A DNA stretch of 64,000 bases from Maribacter zhoushanensis (GTDB lineage Bacteria; Bacteroidota; Bacteroidia; Flavobacteriales; Flavobacteriaceae), in the NCBI RefSeq assembly GCF_029350975.1, contig NZ_JARKMR010000008.1, forward strand, positions 62,001 to 126,000. The letters are read 5' to 3'. The notes under the pieces are model-generated. The model saw only the letters and a list, made by a program, of their open reading frames with translations. It made no database searches and had not been told where the DNA came from. This document shows positions 1 to 8,341 of this stretch, piece by piece. Every line of letters begins with the position of its first letter. Position 1 is the stretch's first letter. The position numbers were made by a program, and so were the translations under genes.

Positions 1-128
1 TGTGGTCTTACTTAAATACCCTGACAGAAGTGTACCAAATTACATCACGGTTCAGTAATCTGCATTAGAAATTAATAAGCAGGCTCAATAATATTCAAAT
101 AAACGGTGTGGTGTAAAAAAGAAAAATA

Positions 129-164
129 CTTCATAAATGCTATCAAAAGCCAGCATTTATGAAG
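129..164 (-). terminator. Strong intrinsic terminator after two small minus-strand ORFs
   Basis: A perfect 13-bp inverted repeat (129-141 with 152-164) encloses a 10-nt loop. Read on the minus strand it is followed by a U-rich tract (about 111-128). It lies 16 bp beyond the stop of the 32-codon ORF, so it would end a transcript coming from the small lipoprotein gene. The remaining bases 1-110 show no gene. Confidence 0.8.
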
Positions 165-179
165 CAATTGTGAACAAGT

Positions 180-278
180 TTATATCATGAACAATTTTCT
201 TACAAGCATAAGTATGCCGGTAAAAAAATCACCTTTATATTCTTGAACAGTAGTTTCTTGGAGTAATTGTTTTTTCAT
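180..278 (-). CDS. Possible 32-aa small protein
   Basis: This short ORF begins at ATG (278-276) and encodes MKKQLLQETTVQEYKGDFFT followed by a hydrophobic tail, GILMLVRKLFMI. It was found by reading the minus strand directly. It has no family I recognise. In its favour, it lies between a lipoprotein gene in the same orientation and a strong terminator only 16 bp past its stop, so it is probably transcribed. Its length is within chance expectation for AT-rich DNA, so confidence is low. Confidence 0.3.
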   Translation of the reverse strand: MKKQLLQETTVQEYKGDFFTGILMLVRKLFMI

Positions 279-304
279 ATGGTTAGTGTTTAGCGGGATG
301 GAAT

Positions 305-502
305 TTAATCAGAAAAAGGAATTAATGCAACTGTTTTTTCAGATTTTTCCAAATCAAAGTCCGCACTGATTTTTACGGCACGGTACTCTTTTTTTGATGC
401 ATCAAGAACCACAAATTCAGAAATAAGGTCTGTATCTTTTGAACAAGATTGCAGGGCTACACAAACCAAAATGGCTAGGATAATTCTGTGGGGTTTTGAC
501 AT
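305..502 (-). CDS. Small hypothetical lipoprotein (65 aa)
   Basis: The N-terminus is a type II signal peptide: a short basic n-region (SKPHR), a hydrophobic stretch, and a lipobox ending LQSC with the lipidated Cys at residue 20. The mature part is only about 45 residues, with mixed charge and a predicted beta-rich pattern (EFVVLDA...YRAVKISADF). I do not recognise a family. It is probably anchored to the outer membrane. It is followed on the same strand by a 32-codon ORF and a terminator, giving a tiny self-contained transcription unit. Confidence 0.6.
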   Translation of the reverse strand: MSKPHRIILAILVCVALQSCSKDTDLISEFVVLDASKKEYRAVKISADFDLEKSEKTVALIPFSD

Positions 503-794
503 GGCATTCGCAGGTTAAGTTATTACTTTAATATGTTTTTCAAAGATGTTACACTTCTGAACAGTGTTAAAAACAAGTTGATATTTGGGACTTCAACCTG
601 TACTTGACGCTGTGCATTTTTTGTTTGTACTACAACTATATATTTCATCTTCTGTAGGTGGCGAGATTTGGGATTCTCTAATTATTACATTTCAAATATA
701 TGTAATCCTTTTCCTACAAAATATAATTTGTGGTCAAACCATATTAAGTTGTTGTGAAGGTATGTTAATTGGCTTGTGAGGTAAAATCAGTATA
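503..794. other. Intergenic region without a supported gene
   Basis: About 290 bp separate the small lipoprotein gene from the metK terminator. The only open frame (585-779, plus strand) needs a TTG start and encodes an unordered Cys/Ile-rich string with no family resemblance, so it is not called. I see no RNA gene or clear repeat. Promoter elements for the lipoprotein gene probably lie near 510-560. Confidence 0.6.
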
Positions 795-820
795 TAAAAA
801 AAGCTCCTTAAAAGGAGCTT
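795..820 (-). terminator. Intrinsic terminator of metK
   Basis: A perfect 9-bp stem (801-809 with 812-820) is followed on the minus strand by TTTTTATATA. It lies about 30 bp after the metK stop codon. Confidence 0.8.
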
Positions 821-850
821 CTTATTTATTTACAGAACAGTATTATAATT

Positions 851-2107
851 CTAAAGACCAAACACTGATTTTATCTCTGCTACTTTATCTAATTTTTCCC
901 AAGTAAACAATTCTACCTCTTTTTCGATACGACCGTTATAAGGCGATTCAAAAACCTTGGTAACCATAGTGGGTTGTTTACCCATATGACCATAAGCTGC
1001 GGTTTCCAAGTAAATTGGGTTTCTTAACTTCAATCTATCTTCAATAGCAAAAGGTCTCATATCAAACAACTCTGCTACTTTCTTTGCAATGTCACCATCG
1101 CTCAACCCAACTTTAGATGTACCGTAGGTATCTACAAAAATAGATGTAGGTTCTACCACACCTATAGCATAACTTACTTGTACTAAAATCTCTGTTGCTA
1201 CACCTGCAGCCACTAAATTCTTAGCTGCATGACGTGCCGCATATGCCGCACTACGATCTACTTTACTTGGGTCCTTACCACTAAAGGCACCACCACCGTG
1301 GGCTCCTTTACCACCATAAGTATCAACAATAATCTTACGACCCGTTAAACCGGTATCTCCATGAGGACCACCAATTACAAACTTACCTGTTGGATTAATA
1401 TGATATTTGATCTGATTATCAAATAACTTCTGAGTTGCTACCGGAAGTTGCTCTTTTACTTTTGGAATTAATATTGAAATAATGTCCGACTTTATCTTAG
1501 CCAACATTTTTTCATCATCTGCATCAAAAGCATCGTGTTGTGTAGAGACTACAATAGTATCTATACGAATTGGCTCATTGGCATCTGAATATTCTATAGT
1601 AACCTGCGCCTTTGCATCTGGTCTTAAGTATGCAATTTCTTTTCCCGCACGACGTAGTTCTGCCAACGTGTGCAGAATTTTATGCGAAATATCCAAAGCT
1701 AATGGCATATAATTCTCGGTCTCGCTAGTTGCGTAACCAAACATCATACCTTGGTCACCTGCTCCTTGTTCTTCTTTTGAACCACGGTCTACACCTTGGC
1801 TAATATCTTGAGACTGCTCGTGTATTAATGATATCACCCCGCAAGAATCTCCACTAAACTGATATTCTCCTTTTGTATACCCTATTTTATTAATGACTTC
1901 ACGGGCAATGTTCTGTACATCTAAATAGGTACCGCTCTTTACTTCACCTGCCAATACAACTTGACCAGTAGTCACCAAAGTTTCACAGGCAACCTTACTC
2001 TCTGGGTCAAAGGCAAGAAAATTATCTAATAATGCGTCACTGATTTGGTCCGCAACTTTATCCGGATGTCCTTCACTAACAGATTCTGATGTAAATAAAT
2101 ATGGCAT
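851..2107 (-). CDS. metK: S-adenosylmethionine synthetase
   Basis: Makes S-adenosylmethionine from methionine and ATP in the cytosol, releasing phosphate and pyrophosphate. The 418-residue protein has the family landmarks: GHPDK near residues 13-17 (ATP and metal site), [12 protein letters not shown] at 115-126, and the glycine-rich GGGAFSGKD loop at 271-279 followed by [12 protein letters not shown]. The length is normal for the Bacteroidota form. The gene stands alone, with its own terminator downstream. A Bacteroidetes promoter and a probable SAM-II riboswitch lie upstream, so its product is expected to repress its own synthesis. The start ATG at 2107 leads directly into the conserved [16 protein letters not shown], so the start is secure. 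Confidence 0.97.
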   Translation of the reverse strand: MPYLFTSESVSEGHPDKVADQISDALLDNFLAFDPESKVACETLVTTGQVVLAGEVKSGTYLDVQNIAREVINKIGYTKGEYQFSGDSCGVISLIHEQSQDISQGVDRGSKEEQGAGDQGMMFGYATSETENYMPLALDISHKILHTLAELRRAGKEIAYLRPDAKAQVTIEYSDANEPIRIDTIVVSTQHDAFDADDEKMLAKIKSDIISILIPKVKEQLPVATQKLFDNQIKYHINPTGKFVIGGPHGDTGLTGRKIIVDTYGGKGAHGGGAFSGKDPSKVDRSAAYAARHAAKNLVAAGVATEILVQVSYAIGVVEPTSIFVDTYGTSKVGLSDGDIAKKVAELFDMRPFAIEDRLKLRNPIYLETAAYGHMGKQPTMVTKVFESPYNGRIEKEVELFTWEKLDKVAEIKSVFGL

Positions 2108-2177
2108 AACAATCTTTTTATTCTAAAAGGATTTGAACGAATGCCGAAAAGAAGTGTGATGCGATACGATATCAGCA

Positions 2178-2253
2178 TCAACTGCTTTAGCATTTTTTTT
2201 GCTTTATACCCTAAGGTTAAAACAGAGGTTGCAATCAGTCAAATCCCTCCTCT
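2178..2253 (-). promoter_or_regulatory. Probable SAM-II riboswitch in the metK leader
   Basis: Read on the minus strand, the leader contains a P1 stem (AGAGG with CCUCU) enclosing GAUUUGACUGAUUGCA. This is followed after a longer-than-usual linker by AUAAA and then UGCUAAAGCAGU. The core order GAUUUnA..AUUGCA / P1' / AUAAA / GCUAAA is that of the SAM-II (metA) aptamer. A loop segment ACUG can pair with CAGU after GCUAAA, which would form the expected pseudoknot. Position in front of metK fits feedback by SAM. The aptamer identity is inferred by eye from the known consensus; a covariance-model search would settle it. Confidence 0.8.
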
Positions 2254-2270
2254 TTTTTTTAATTCAGATG

Positions 2271-2297
2271 CAAAAATAGAAAAAATGTTCTGTTCAA
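2271..2297 (-). promoter_or_regulatory. Bacteroidetes-type promoter of metK
   Basis: The minus strand carries a perfect -7 box TATTTTTG (2278-2271). A TTG element (2297-2295) lies 16 nt upstream of it, matching the Bacteroidetes primary sigma-factor pattern. Predicted transcription would start near 2264, about 10 nt before the riboswitch P1 stem. Confidence 0.7.
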
Positions 2298-2366
2298 TAT
2301 CTTAATATGATGTTATTTATTAACTCAAATAAAAGATTTCATAATTACAGCTCAAAAACAGCCATA

Positions 2367-5045
2367 TTACAGATCATACTTTACAGAAAGTAATACATAT
2401 CGCGGTTGTACAAAATAGGCTTGAGTACTAAAGTAAAGTTCATTTGTACTATCACGATTTAGTGTAGTAGTGTTTAACAGGTTAGTTCCTTTTATTCCAT
2501 ACTCCCAACGGCTATCCTTTTTTTGATAAGATAAGTTAGACTCTAAAAAACTATAGGTATTGGATATCGTATCTGCTTCATCAGTATAATTGAAATAATC
2601 ATAATCTACAGTAAAAATGAAGTTTTTTAGAAAGCTGGCATCAAAACGGGCATAAGGCCTGCTAGTAAAGAATGTTGTTTCTAAATCGCCATTTTCATAA
2701 TTGTTCACAGTATATCTGTATCCCAATTCTAAATTTGGAGCATTTTTAAAATTCGTAGATAAAGCGCCCGTATAATTTTGTGTCAATGAATTTGATGTAC
2801 GCTGCTCGTCATCAACAAGGTTATTTGTAGTTGACCACCCTAGGTTACCTTGTACAGATGCTTTTATTTTACCGAAAGTACGTTCGTACTTTCCGCTGGC
2901 CGTTAAAGACTCATCATCAAAATTAGAATTGATGGTACTACTCACCCTATTAATACCTATTATGTCAACCCCACTTTTTAACGCATCTATTCTCTTTGTA
3001 TACGCAACGTTGGCAAAAATATTGGTGAAATTGAACATATTAAAACTAAAGAAATTAAGCGACACATTATGGTTCAACGCACTTTCTAAATCGCGATTAC
3101 CGCTATACAACGAATTGTAATTATTAAGCACATAACCTTGAGCAAAATTACTGACATCTGTATAGGACCGTGTTACCCGATAATTAAATCGAAGGTTTTC
3201 AGATTTTTTTAGTTGTGCGTTAATATATAAGTCTGGCAACAACGACGTTAAATTATCTTCTACCACTGTACCCAACTGCTCATTCTTTACATTGAACTGA
3301 TGCAAGGTTACACCTGGGTTAAAAGTGAATATCCCTGAAATGACTTTGTAATGTAAACCTGCATAAACATCTGACACATGGAAGGCTACTTCATTTCCAA
3401 ATTCATCTCCGTTCATATTTAATATAGCATCATCATCTAAAATTTGAAAAATGTTAGAGTTGAAATTTTGATTACTTTGGGTTGTTCCCAAGGTTAAATT
3501 GATATTGCTTTTGCTACCCAACACCCTGTAATAATCCACTTTAGCATCGACCTTATTCGTTACTACTGTTTTAGCCTGATTTATATTGTATAAATCTTGA
3601 TTTTCATCTACAGGAAAAATATCTACAAAGGCAAATTCGTTTCGTATTGCCTCATAAAAAGGATCTTCATCAGCGTATAAATATTGTGCCTCTACCGCAA
3701 ATATGTTCTTTTCGTTTAACGTGTAGTAGATATTTAAATTCTGGTTTACCGATAAAGGTTTCTGCTTTTTCACCTCATCAATTTCATCGGTAATGGAAGA
3801 AATGGAAAGTACATTAACTTCCTCCTTATCATCCGATTGTTTTAAAAGTGCATCATAATCCAGCTGAAAATTTTCATTTGGTTTGTATTTCGCACTTAAT
3901 TTTGCCAAACCTAAATGTATGGTCTGATCTGTATTCGTGGTCGTGCTCTCTATATCATTACTGGCTATATATGATGTAGTTCCTTCAGATTTCATGAGCG
4001 TACCCGTATAAGAATAAATACCAAATCCGCTTAAATCTAAACCTTCGGTTGGTGCATAACTGAAATTCGCTGCTGCAAATTTTGTATCAATATCGTTAGC
4101 CCTATTATTCTGCGCGGAAGAAAGACCTAAACCATCTGCGCCCGTAGAGATAGAACTACCACCTCTAGAATTCAAATCCCTAAAACCACCAGTGAAATTT
4201 CTATAATCGCTTCGGGTAAATGGCACTTCACCAATATTATTTAAATCGGTGATGATATTAATACTGTATTTAGGACTATAATAAAATAATTTAGGGTGTG
4301 CCAAATACCTATCATCAGGTCCATAACCTGCCGTTATTTCTCCAAACCAAAAGTTCTTTTTTCCTTCTTTAAGTTTAATGTTTAATGCAACATTGTCATC
4401 ATCATTGGTTAACCCTTTCATCTGAGAGATCTCGTTAAAATTGCGTAATACCTCAACTTTACCTAACGCATTTGCCGGAATGTTCTCTACAGCCAATTTA
4501 GTATCACCATCAAAAAAATCTTTACCTTCTACCATGACCTTGCTCACGGTCTTACCCTCTACCTCTATTTGACCGTCATCGTTAATTTCAATTCCCGGAA
4601 GGTTTTCAAGAACGTCTTTCAACTTTTTTTCCGTACCGGACACAAAAGAATCGGTATCATACACTATAGTATCTCCTTTTACCGAAACCGGCATTTCATA
4701 GGTAACATCTACCTCATCTAATTGTGCCGCTTGCTCTTGCATTACAATATCTTTTACAGCATCTTGCTCACCGGCAGTAAAGGTGAAAGATTCCGGTTTA
4801 AAACCTAAGTAACTCACTTTTACCGTGTACTGCTCCCCAGTTTTCAATTTCAATTTAAAAAGTCCCGCATGGTTGGTAATTCCGTAAGATTCCAGCCCTT
4901 GTGTAGCCGTATTTATAGCAATTACGTTTGCCATATTAACTCCAATGCCCAAACTGTCTTTAACCGTTCCTGACAAGGATATTTCTTGAGCCGATGCAAA
5001 TGTTGCCACCACTAACAATAGTGTTAAAAGCACTTTATTTTTCAT
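2367..5045 (-). CDS. Outer-membrane beta-barrel protein (TonB-receptor-like, carboxypeptidase-regulatory N-domain)
   Basis: The 892-residue protein starts with a Sec signal peptide (cleavage after about residue 19, TFASA-Q). Next come a carboxypeptidase-regulatory-like beta-sandwich (about 22-105), a plug-like region containing LPGIEINDDGQIEVEGK (about 145-230), and a large C-terminal barrel (about 230-892) rich in alternating aromatic strands. The architecture is that of the outer-membrane beta-barrel family found next to GLPGLI proteins in Flavobacteriia, rather than a SusC. The ligand is unknown. The upstream gene, 40 bp away on the same strand, encodes a GLPGLI protein, and the two are presumably co-transcribed. 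No lipobox is present. Confidence 0.85.
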   Translation of the reverse strand: MKNKVLLTLLLVVATFASAQEISLSGTVKDSLGIGVNMANVIAINTATQGLESYGITNHAGLFKLKLKTGEQYTVKVSYLGFKPESFTFTAGEQDAVKDIVMQEQAAQLDEVDVTYEMPVSVKGDTIVYDTDSFVSGTEKKLKDVLENLPGIEINDDGQIEVEGKTVSKVMVEGKDFFDGDTKLAVENIPANALGKVEVLRNFNEISQMKGLTNDDDNVALNIKLKEGKKNFWFGEITAGYGPDDRYLAHPKLFYYSPKYSINIITDLNNIGEVPFTRSDYRNFTGGFRDLNSRGGSSISTGADGLGLSSAQNNRANDIDTKFAAANFSYAPTEGLDLSGFGIYSYTGTLMKSEGTTSYIASNDIESTTTNTDQTIHLGLAKLSAKYKPNENFQLDYDALLKQSDDKEEVNVLSISSITDEIDEVKKQKPLSVNQNLNIYYTLNEKNIFAVEAQYLYADEDPFYEAIRNEFAFVDIFPVDENQDLYNINQAKTVVTNKVDAKVDYYRVLGSKSNINLTLGTTQSNQNFNSNIFQILDDDAILNMNGDEFGNEVAFHVSDVYAGLHYKVISGIFTFNPGVTLHQFNVKNEQLGTVVEDNLTSLLPDLYINAQLKKSENLRFNYRVTRSYTDVSNFAQGYVLNNYNSLYSGNRDLESALNHNVSLNFFSFNMFNFTNIFANVAYTKRIDALKSGVDIIGINRVSSTINSNFDDESLTASGKYERTFGKIKASVQGNLGWSTTNNLVDDEQRTSNSLTQNYTGALSTNFKNAPNLELGYRYTVNNYENGDLETTFFTSRPYARFDASFLKNFIFTVDYDYFNYTDEADTISNTYSFLESNLSYQKKDSRWEYGIKGTNLLNTTTLNRDSTNELYFSTQAYFVQPRYVLLSVKYDL

Positions 5046-5085
5046 ATGATAGGTGTAAAAAAGAATGAATTATGAAGTACTAATT

Positions 5086-5943
5086 TTAGTTTGGTCTACC
5101 GCCGCCACGACCTCCACGGTTTCTAAAATTCTCTCGCATTTCTTTCATCTTTTCCTGAGATATTTCATCATACTCCGCCTGAGTAACTTTTTTACCTTTA
5201 GTAGGTGCTTTTATTTCCATTTTCTCTGACGGATTCATAGTTATTTCTGAACAGACAATAGTTGTAACATCATCGTTTACTGCTAATATTAACCCTGGCA
5301 GACCCCAATACAATCCCGGACCTTGATTTATGGGGATTTCAGGTGTATACCACGCCTCTATTTCAACTTCTTTAATAATAAACTCTTCTTCTTTTTTAGC
5401 TTCATCTTTATTTTCTTCTCCCCTACCCGGTCTTCTAAAAACGGCGCTCATATTTGCTCGTTTAATAGTCTTTGTAGCAGTTGCCTTAAACGCAGTGTAA
5501 TTCCCAATCTTCTTAGATTCACTACCCATTTTCCAATCTAATGCTTCTAATTCATCATCAATCAAGAAAATCTTACCCAGTAGCTCATTTTTGATCAGAT
5601 ATTGTTGATCCTGAATATTCTTATACAAATCACCATCATTACCTGCCATTGCACCAAAACGCGGTCCGCGACCTCCACCACCTGTACCTGGCTGATCTAA
5701 CTTTTCCTCTACTTTATAAATAGATGCAACCTTATCAAAAGTTAGCACAAAGGTTTTCTCATTAGCTTTTTTTATACGCTCCATCATATCTTTCTTTCTA
5801 TCTTCTGGTATATTTCTATTGCCAAAATCAAAGTTCACCTGAGTTTTACTCTGGTATACCGCTTTACCCTGAAAGTCTTGTGCTTGCATGCTTACACCCA
5901 TAAAAACAATCACAAATGCTATAAACCACTTATATTTTATCAT
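5086..5943 (-). CDS. GLPGLI family protein
   Basis: The 285-residue secreted protein has a Sec signal peptide (residues 1-22, ending MQAQ) and the family-defining motif YWGLPGLILAV at about 212-222. There is a Gly/Arg-rich loop near 85-96 (GTGGGGRGPRF) and a C-terminal Gly/Arg-rich tail (NRGGRGGGRPN). The family is restricted to Bacteroidota and its biochemical role is unknown. Members very often precede an outer-membrane barrel gene, as here, which suggests a periplasmic or surface partner of that barrel. The ORF ends 40 bp before the barrel gene starts. Confidence 0.9.
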   Translation of the reverse strand: MIKYKWFIAFVIVFMGVSMQAQDFQGKAVYQSKTQVNFDFGNRNIPEDRKKDMMERIKKANEKTFVLTFDKVASIYKVEEKLDQPGTGGGGRGPRFGAMAGNDGDLYKNIQDQQYLIKNELLGKIFLIDDELEALDWKMGSESKKIGNYTAFKATATKTIKRANMSAVFRRPGRGEENKDEAKKEEEFIIKEVEIEAWYTPEIPINQGPGLYWGLPGLILAVNDDVTTIVCSEITMNPSEKMEIKAPTKGKKVTQAEYDEISQEKMKEMRENFRNRGGRGGGRPN

Positions 5944-6136
5944 GTCTTAAAATTTAATTCAAGAGTATGACATCATTTTTTGCTTTTGGTTTAATCGATT
6001 TTCGTTAATAAATGAATTGAGGTAAATATTTTTATGCCATACAACAAATATGTTTTTACTTCCTGTAGTTATCTTGTATCTTGTACCATTGAATATTCTT
6101 AGGAACAAGAACACAACCATTAATCAATTTAATTCT

Positions 6137-6751
6137 ATGCACATAGCAGTTGCCGGAAATATAGGTGCCGGGAAAACTACCCTAACCAGATTACTTGCAA
6201 AACATTATAAATGGGAAGCTCATTTTGAAGATGTAGTTGAGAACCCATATTTAGATGATTTTTACAACCAAATGGAACGCTGGAGTTTTAACCTTCAGAT
6301 ATACTTTTTAAATAGTAGATACCGTCAAATTCTACAAATTAAGGAAAGCGGAAAAGAAATTATTCAAGACAGAACCATATACGAGGATGCTCATATTTTT
6401 GCACCCAACTTACATGCTATGGGTCTTATGACCAATAGAGATTTTCAAAACTATTCTAGCTTGTTTGAATTAATGGAAAATTTGGTTGATCCGCCAGATC
6501 TTCTAATTTACTTACGTAGTTCTATACCAAATTTGGTAAAGCAGATTCATAAAAGAGGAAGAGAGTATGAAAACACGATTTCAATTGACTATTTAAGCCG
6601 ATTGAACGAACGTTATGAAGCTTGGATTCATGGTTACAAAAAAGGAAACTTGCTGATCATAGATGTTGACGATTTGGATTTCGTTGACAATCCTGAAGAT
6701 TTAGGTAGCATACTTAACAAAATTGACGCTCAAATTAACGGTCTATTTTAA
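6137..6751 (+). CDS. Deoxynucleoside kinase
   Basis: Phosphorylates deoxynucleosides for salvage in the cytosol, using ATP or another NTP. Starting at the ATG at 6137 the protein has 204 residues and opens with MHIAVAGNIGAGKTTLTRLL, a P-loop placed where the dNK/dGK/dCK family has it. Further landmarks are the substrate-site ENPYLDDFY, the QDRTIYED motif (about residues 79-86) and a C-terminal DIDAQI-like region. The frame is open 29 codons further upstream to 6050, but that extension is not conserved in type and would bury the P-loop, so I chose 6137. The substrate base cannot be read from sequence alone. pabB follows in the same direction. Confidence 0.88.
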   Translation: MHIAVAGNIGAGKTTLTRLLAKHYKWEAHFEDVVENPYLDDFYNQMERWSFNLQIYFLNSRYRQILQIKESGKEIIQDRTIYEDAHIFAPNLHAMGLMTNRDFQNYSSLFELMENLVDPPDLLIYLRSSIPNLVKQIHKRGREYENTISIDYLSRLNERYEAWIHGYKKGNLLIIDVDDLDFVDNPEDLGSILNKIDAQINGLF

Positions 6752-6777
6752 GTTCACTTTCGCAAAGCCCTAAACCA

Positions 6778-7752
6778 TTGGAAGATTTTGAAAACAAAGT
6801 GACACGCTTTCTTCAAGATGAGATTCCGTTTTTCTTTATAATAGATTTTGAAAAATCGGTAAAACAGGTTTATACTTTTGAAGAAGCTGCAAACGAAAAC
6901 ATCTATTTCAATATTAAAGGTAAGGGCAACGATCAAAACCTTCCCAATACAATACATGAAAACGTAAATTTTGATTTAAAGCCAACACTGGTTTCTAAAG
7001 AAATTTATGAAAGAGCTTTTTCTACCGTTAAGCACGAACTAAATACTGGCAATAGCTTTTTGCTAAATCTCACCTTTCCTACCGCACTTAATACAAGCGT
7101 AGACTTAGATGATATTTACCAAAAAGCACATGCTCCATATAAGCTTTTATACAAGGATAAATTTGTGGTCTTTTCTCCTGAGTGCTACTTAAAGGTAAAA
7201 GATGGAGACATTTTCTCCTATCCTATGAAGGGCACTATCAATAGCGATGTACCCAATGCTGAAGAATTGTTGCTTTCAAATAAAAAAGAGCTATACGAGC
7301 ATAATACTATTGTTGACCTTATACGAAACGACCTTTCCATGATTGCCAAAAAAGTAAGGGTCAATAAATTTAGATTCATAGATAAAATTAAAAAAGGTAA
7401 TCAAGAGCTGCTACAGACCAGTACCGAAATACAAGGAGAGCTGCCTGAAAGCTGGAAAAACGAGTTCGCCTCTTTATTATTAAAAACGCTACCCGCAGGA
7501 TCTATAAGCGGAGCTCCTAAAAAGAAAACCTTAGAGATTATTTCTAAGGCAGAAATTGCACCCAGAGGATTCTATACCGGAATCTTTGGCGTATTTGACG
7601 GACAACACATTGATAGCGCCGTTAGTATTAGATTTATTGAAAAAATAGACGATACCCTTGTTTACAAAAGTGGCGGTGGCATTACCCACCTAAGCGAGAT
7701 GGAAGAGGAATATCAAGAACTTCTAGAAAAAATATATGTACCCATTATTTGA
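6778..7752 (+). CDS. pabB: Aminodeoxychorismate synthase component I
   Basis: Catalyses amination of chorismate to 4-amino-4-deoxychorismate, the first step to p-aminobenzoate and folate. The 324-residue protein covers the chorismate-binding domain. It contains YPMKGTI, whose Lys matches the catalytic Lys of PabB enzymes, and the signature LLKTLPAGSISGAPKKKTLEII, ending with ISGGGITHLS-like SGGGITHLSEMEEEY. It lacks the long N-terminal anthranilate-synthase-like domain, a short form common in Bacteroidota. The start is TTG at 6778; the only other upstream option before the in-frame stop at 6736 is an ATT codon. It overlaps pabC by 17 bp, so the two are translationally coupled. A separate glutamine amidotransferase subunit is expected elsewhere. 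Confidence 0.92.
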   Translation: MEDFENKVTRFLQDEIPFFFIIDFEKSVKQVYTFEEAANENIYFNIKGKGNDQNLPNTIHENVNFDLKPTLVSKEIYERAFSTVKHELNTGNSFLLNLTFPTALNTSVDLDDIYQKAHAPYKLLYKDKFVVFSPECYLKVKDGDIFSYPMKGTINSDVPNAEELLLSNKKELYEHNTIVDLIRNDLSMIAKKVRVNKFRFIDKIKKGNQELLQTSTEIQGELPESWKNEFASLLLKTLPAGSISGAPKKKTLEIISKAEIAPRGFYTGIFGVFDGQHIDSAVSIRFIEKIDDTLVYKSGGGITHLSEMEEEYQELLEKIYVPII

Positions 7753-8338
7753 ATCTGTTTGTATTGAAAATAGTCAAATTAAAAATGCCGACTATCATGA
7801 AGCTAGATTTAGGAAATCTTATATACTTCAATATAAAACCCACCCATCCTACTCGTTGTTTGACGGTATTCATTTGACCAATTTAGACAGTTCTTTAAAA
7901 TACAAATTACGTATTGGCTATAAGCAACATGGTACACGATTCTCCTTTTCTGAATATGAGAATAGCATACCTACAACACTACAATTAGTAAGCGACGACA
8001 CTATATCATACGGCGTAAAAAGAAATAATCGTAAAAAACTAAACAACCTCTACAAGCAAAAAGGAGATTTTGACGATGTTCTTATTATTAAAAACGGACT
8101 AATAACAGACACTTCTTATGCCAACATTCTTTTTACAGATGGCGAAAAGATTATTACACCGGCAACTCCTTTACTAGAAGGGACCTGCAGAGCCAGGTTA
8201 TTGGATGAAAATAAGATTATAGAAAAAAGGATTTTAGAGGTTGACATACAAAATTTTAAAAGCTTTCAACTAGTCAATGCCCTTAATGATTTTGATCCTA
8301 CTAGATGGGTGCCCGTTTCAAATATTAAACGCGAATAA
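7736..8338 (+). CDS. pabC: Aminodeoxychorismate lyase (class IV PLP enzyme)
   Basis: Converts aminodeoxychorismate to p-aminobenzoate and pyruvate. The 200-residue protein is shorter than typical PabC (about 270), but it has the class IV fold pattern: FESVCIENSQIKNADYHEARF at the N-terminus, a central Lys-rich segment (KRNNRKKLNNLYKQKGDFDDVLII) that should contain the PLP lysine, GLITDTSYANILF, and the TPLLEGTCRARLL segment that precedes the cofactor phosphate site. The start at 7736 overlaps the end of pabB. The short length and context support a PabC role; a related class IV aminotransferase cannot be excluded from sequence alone. Confidence 0.85.
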   Translation: MYPLFESVCIENSQIKNADYHEARFRKSYILQYKTHPSYSLFDGIHLTNLDSSLKYKLRIGYKQHGTRFSFSEYENSIPTTLQLVSDDTISYGVKRNNRKKLNNLYKQKGDFDDVLIIKNGLITDTSYANILFTDGEKIITPATPLLEGTCRARLLDENKIIEKRILEVDIQNFKSFQLVNALNDFDPTRWVPVSNIKRE

Positions 8339-8341
8339 TGG

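Noticed and set aside
585..779. Plus-strand ORF of 64 codons upstream of metK's terminator
   Set aside because: It needs a TTG start, has no family resemblance, is rich in Cys and Ile in no pattern, and lies in an AT-rich non-coding gap.
6050..6136. Upstream start of the deoxynucleoside kinase frame
   Set aside because: It adds a hydrophobic 29-residue stretch in front of the P-loop that is not found in the family; the start at 6137 gives the usual layout.
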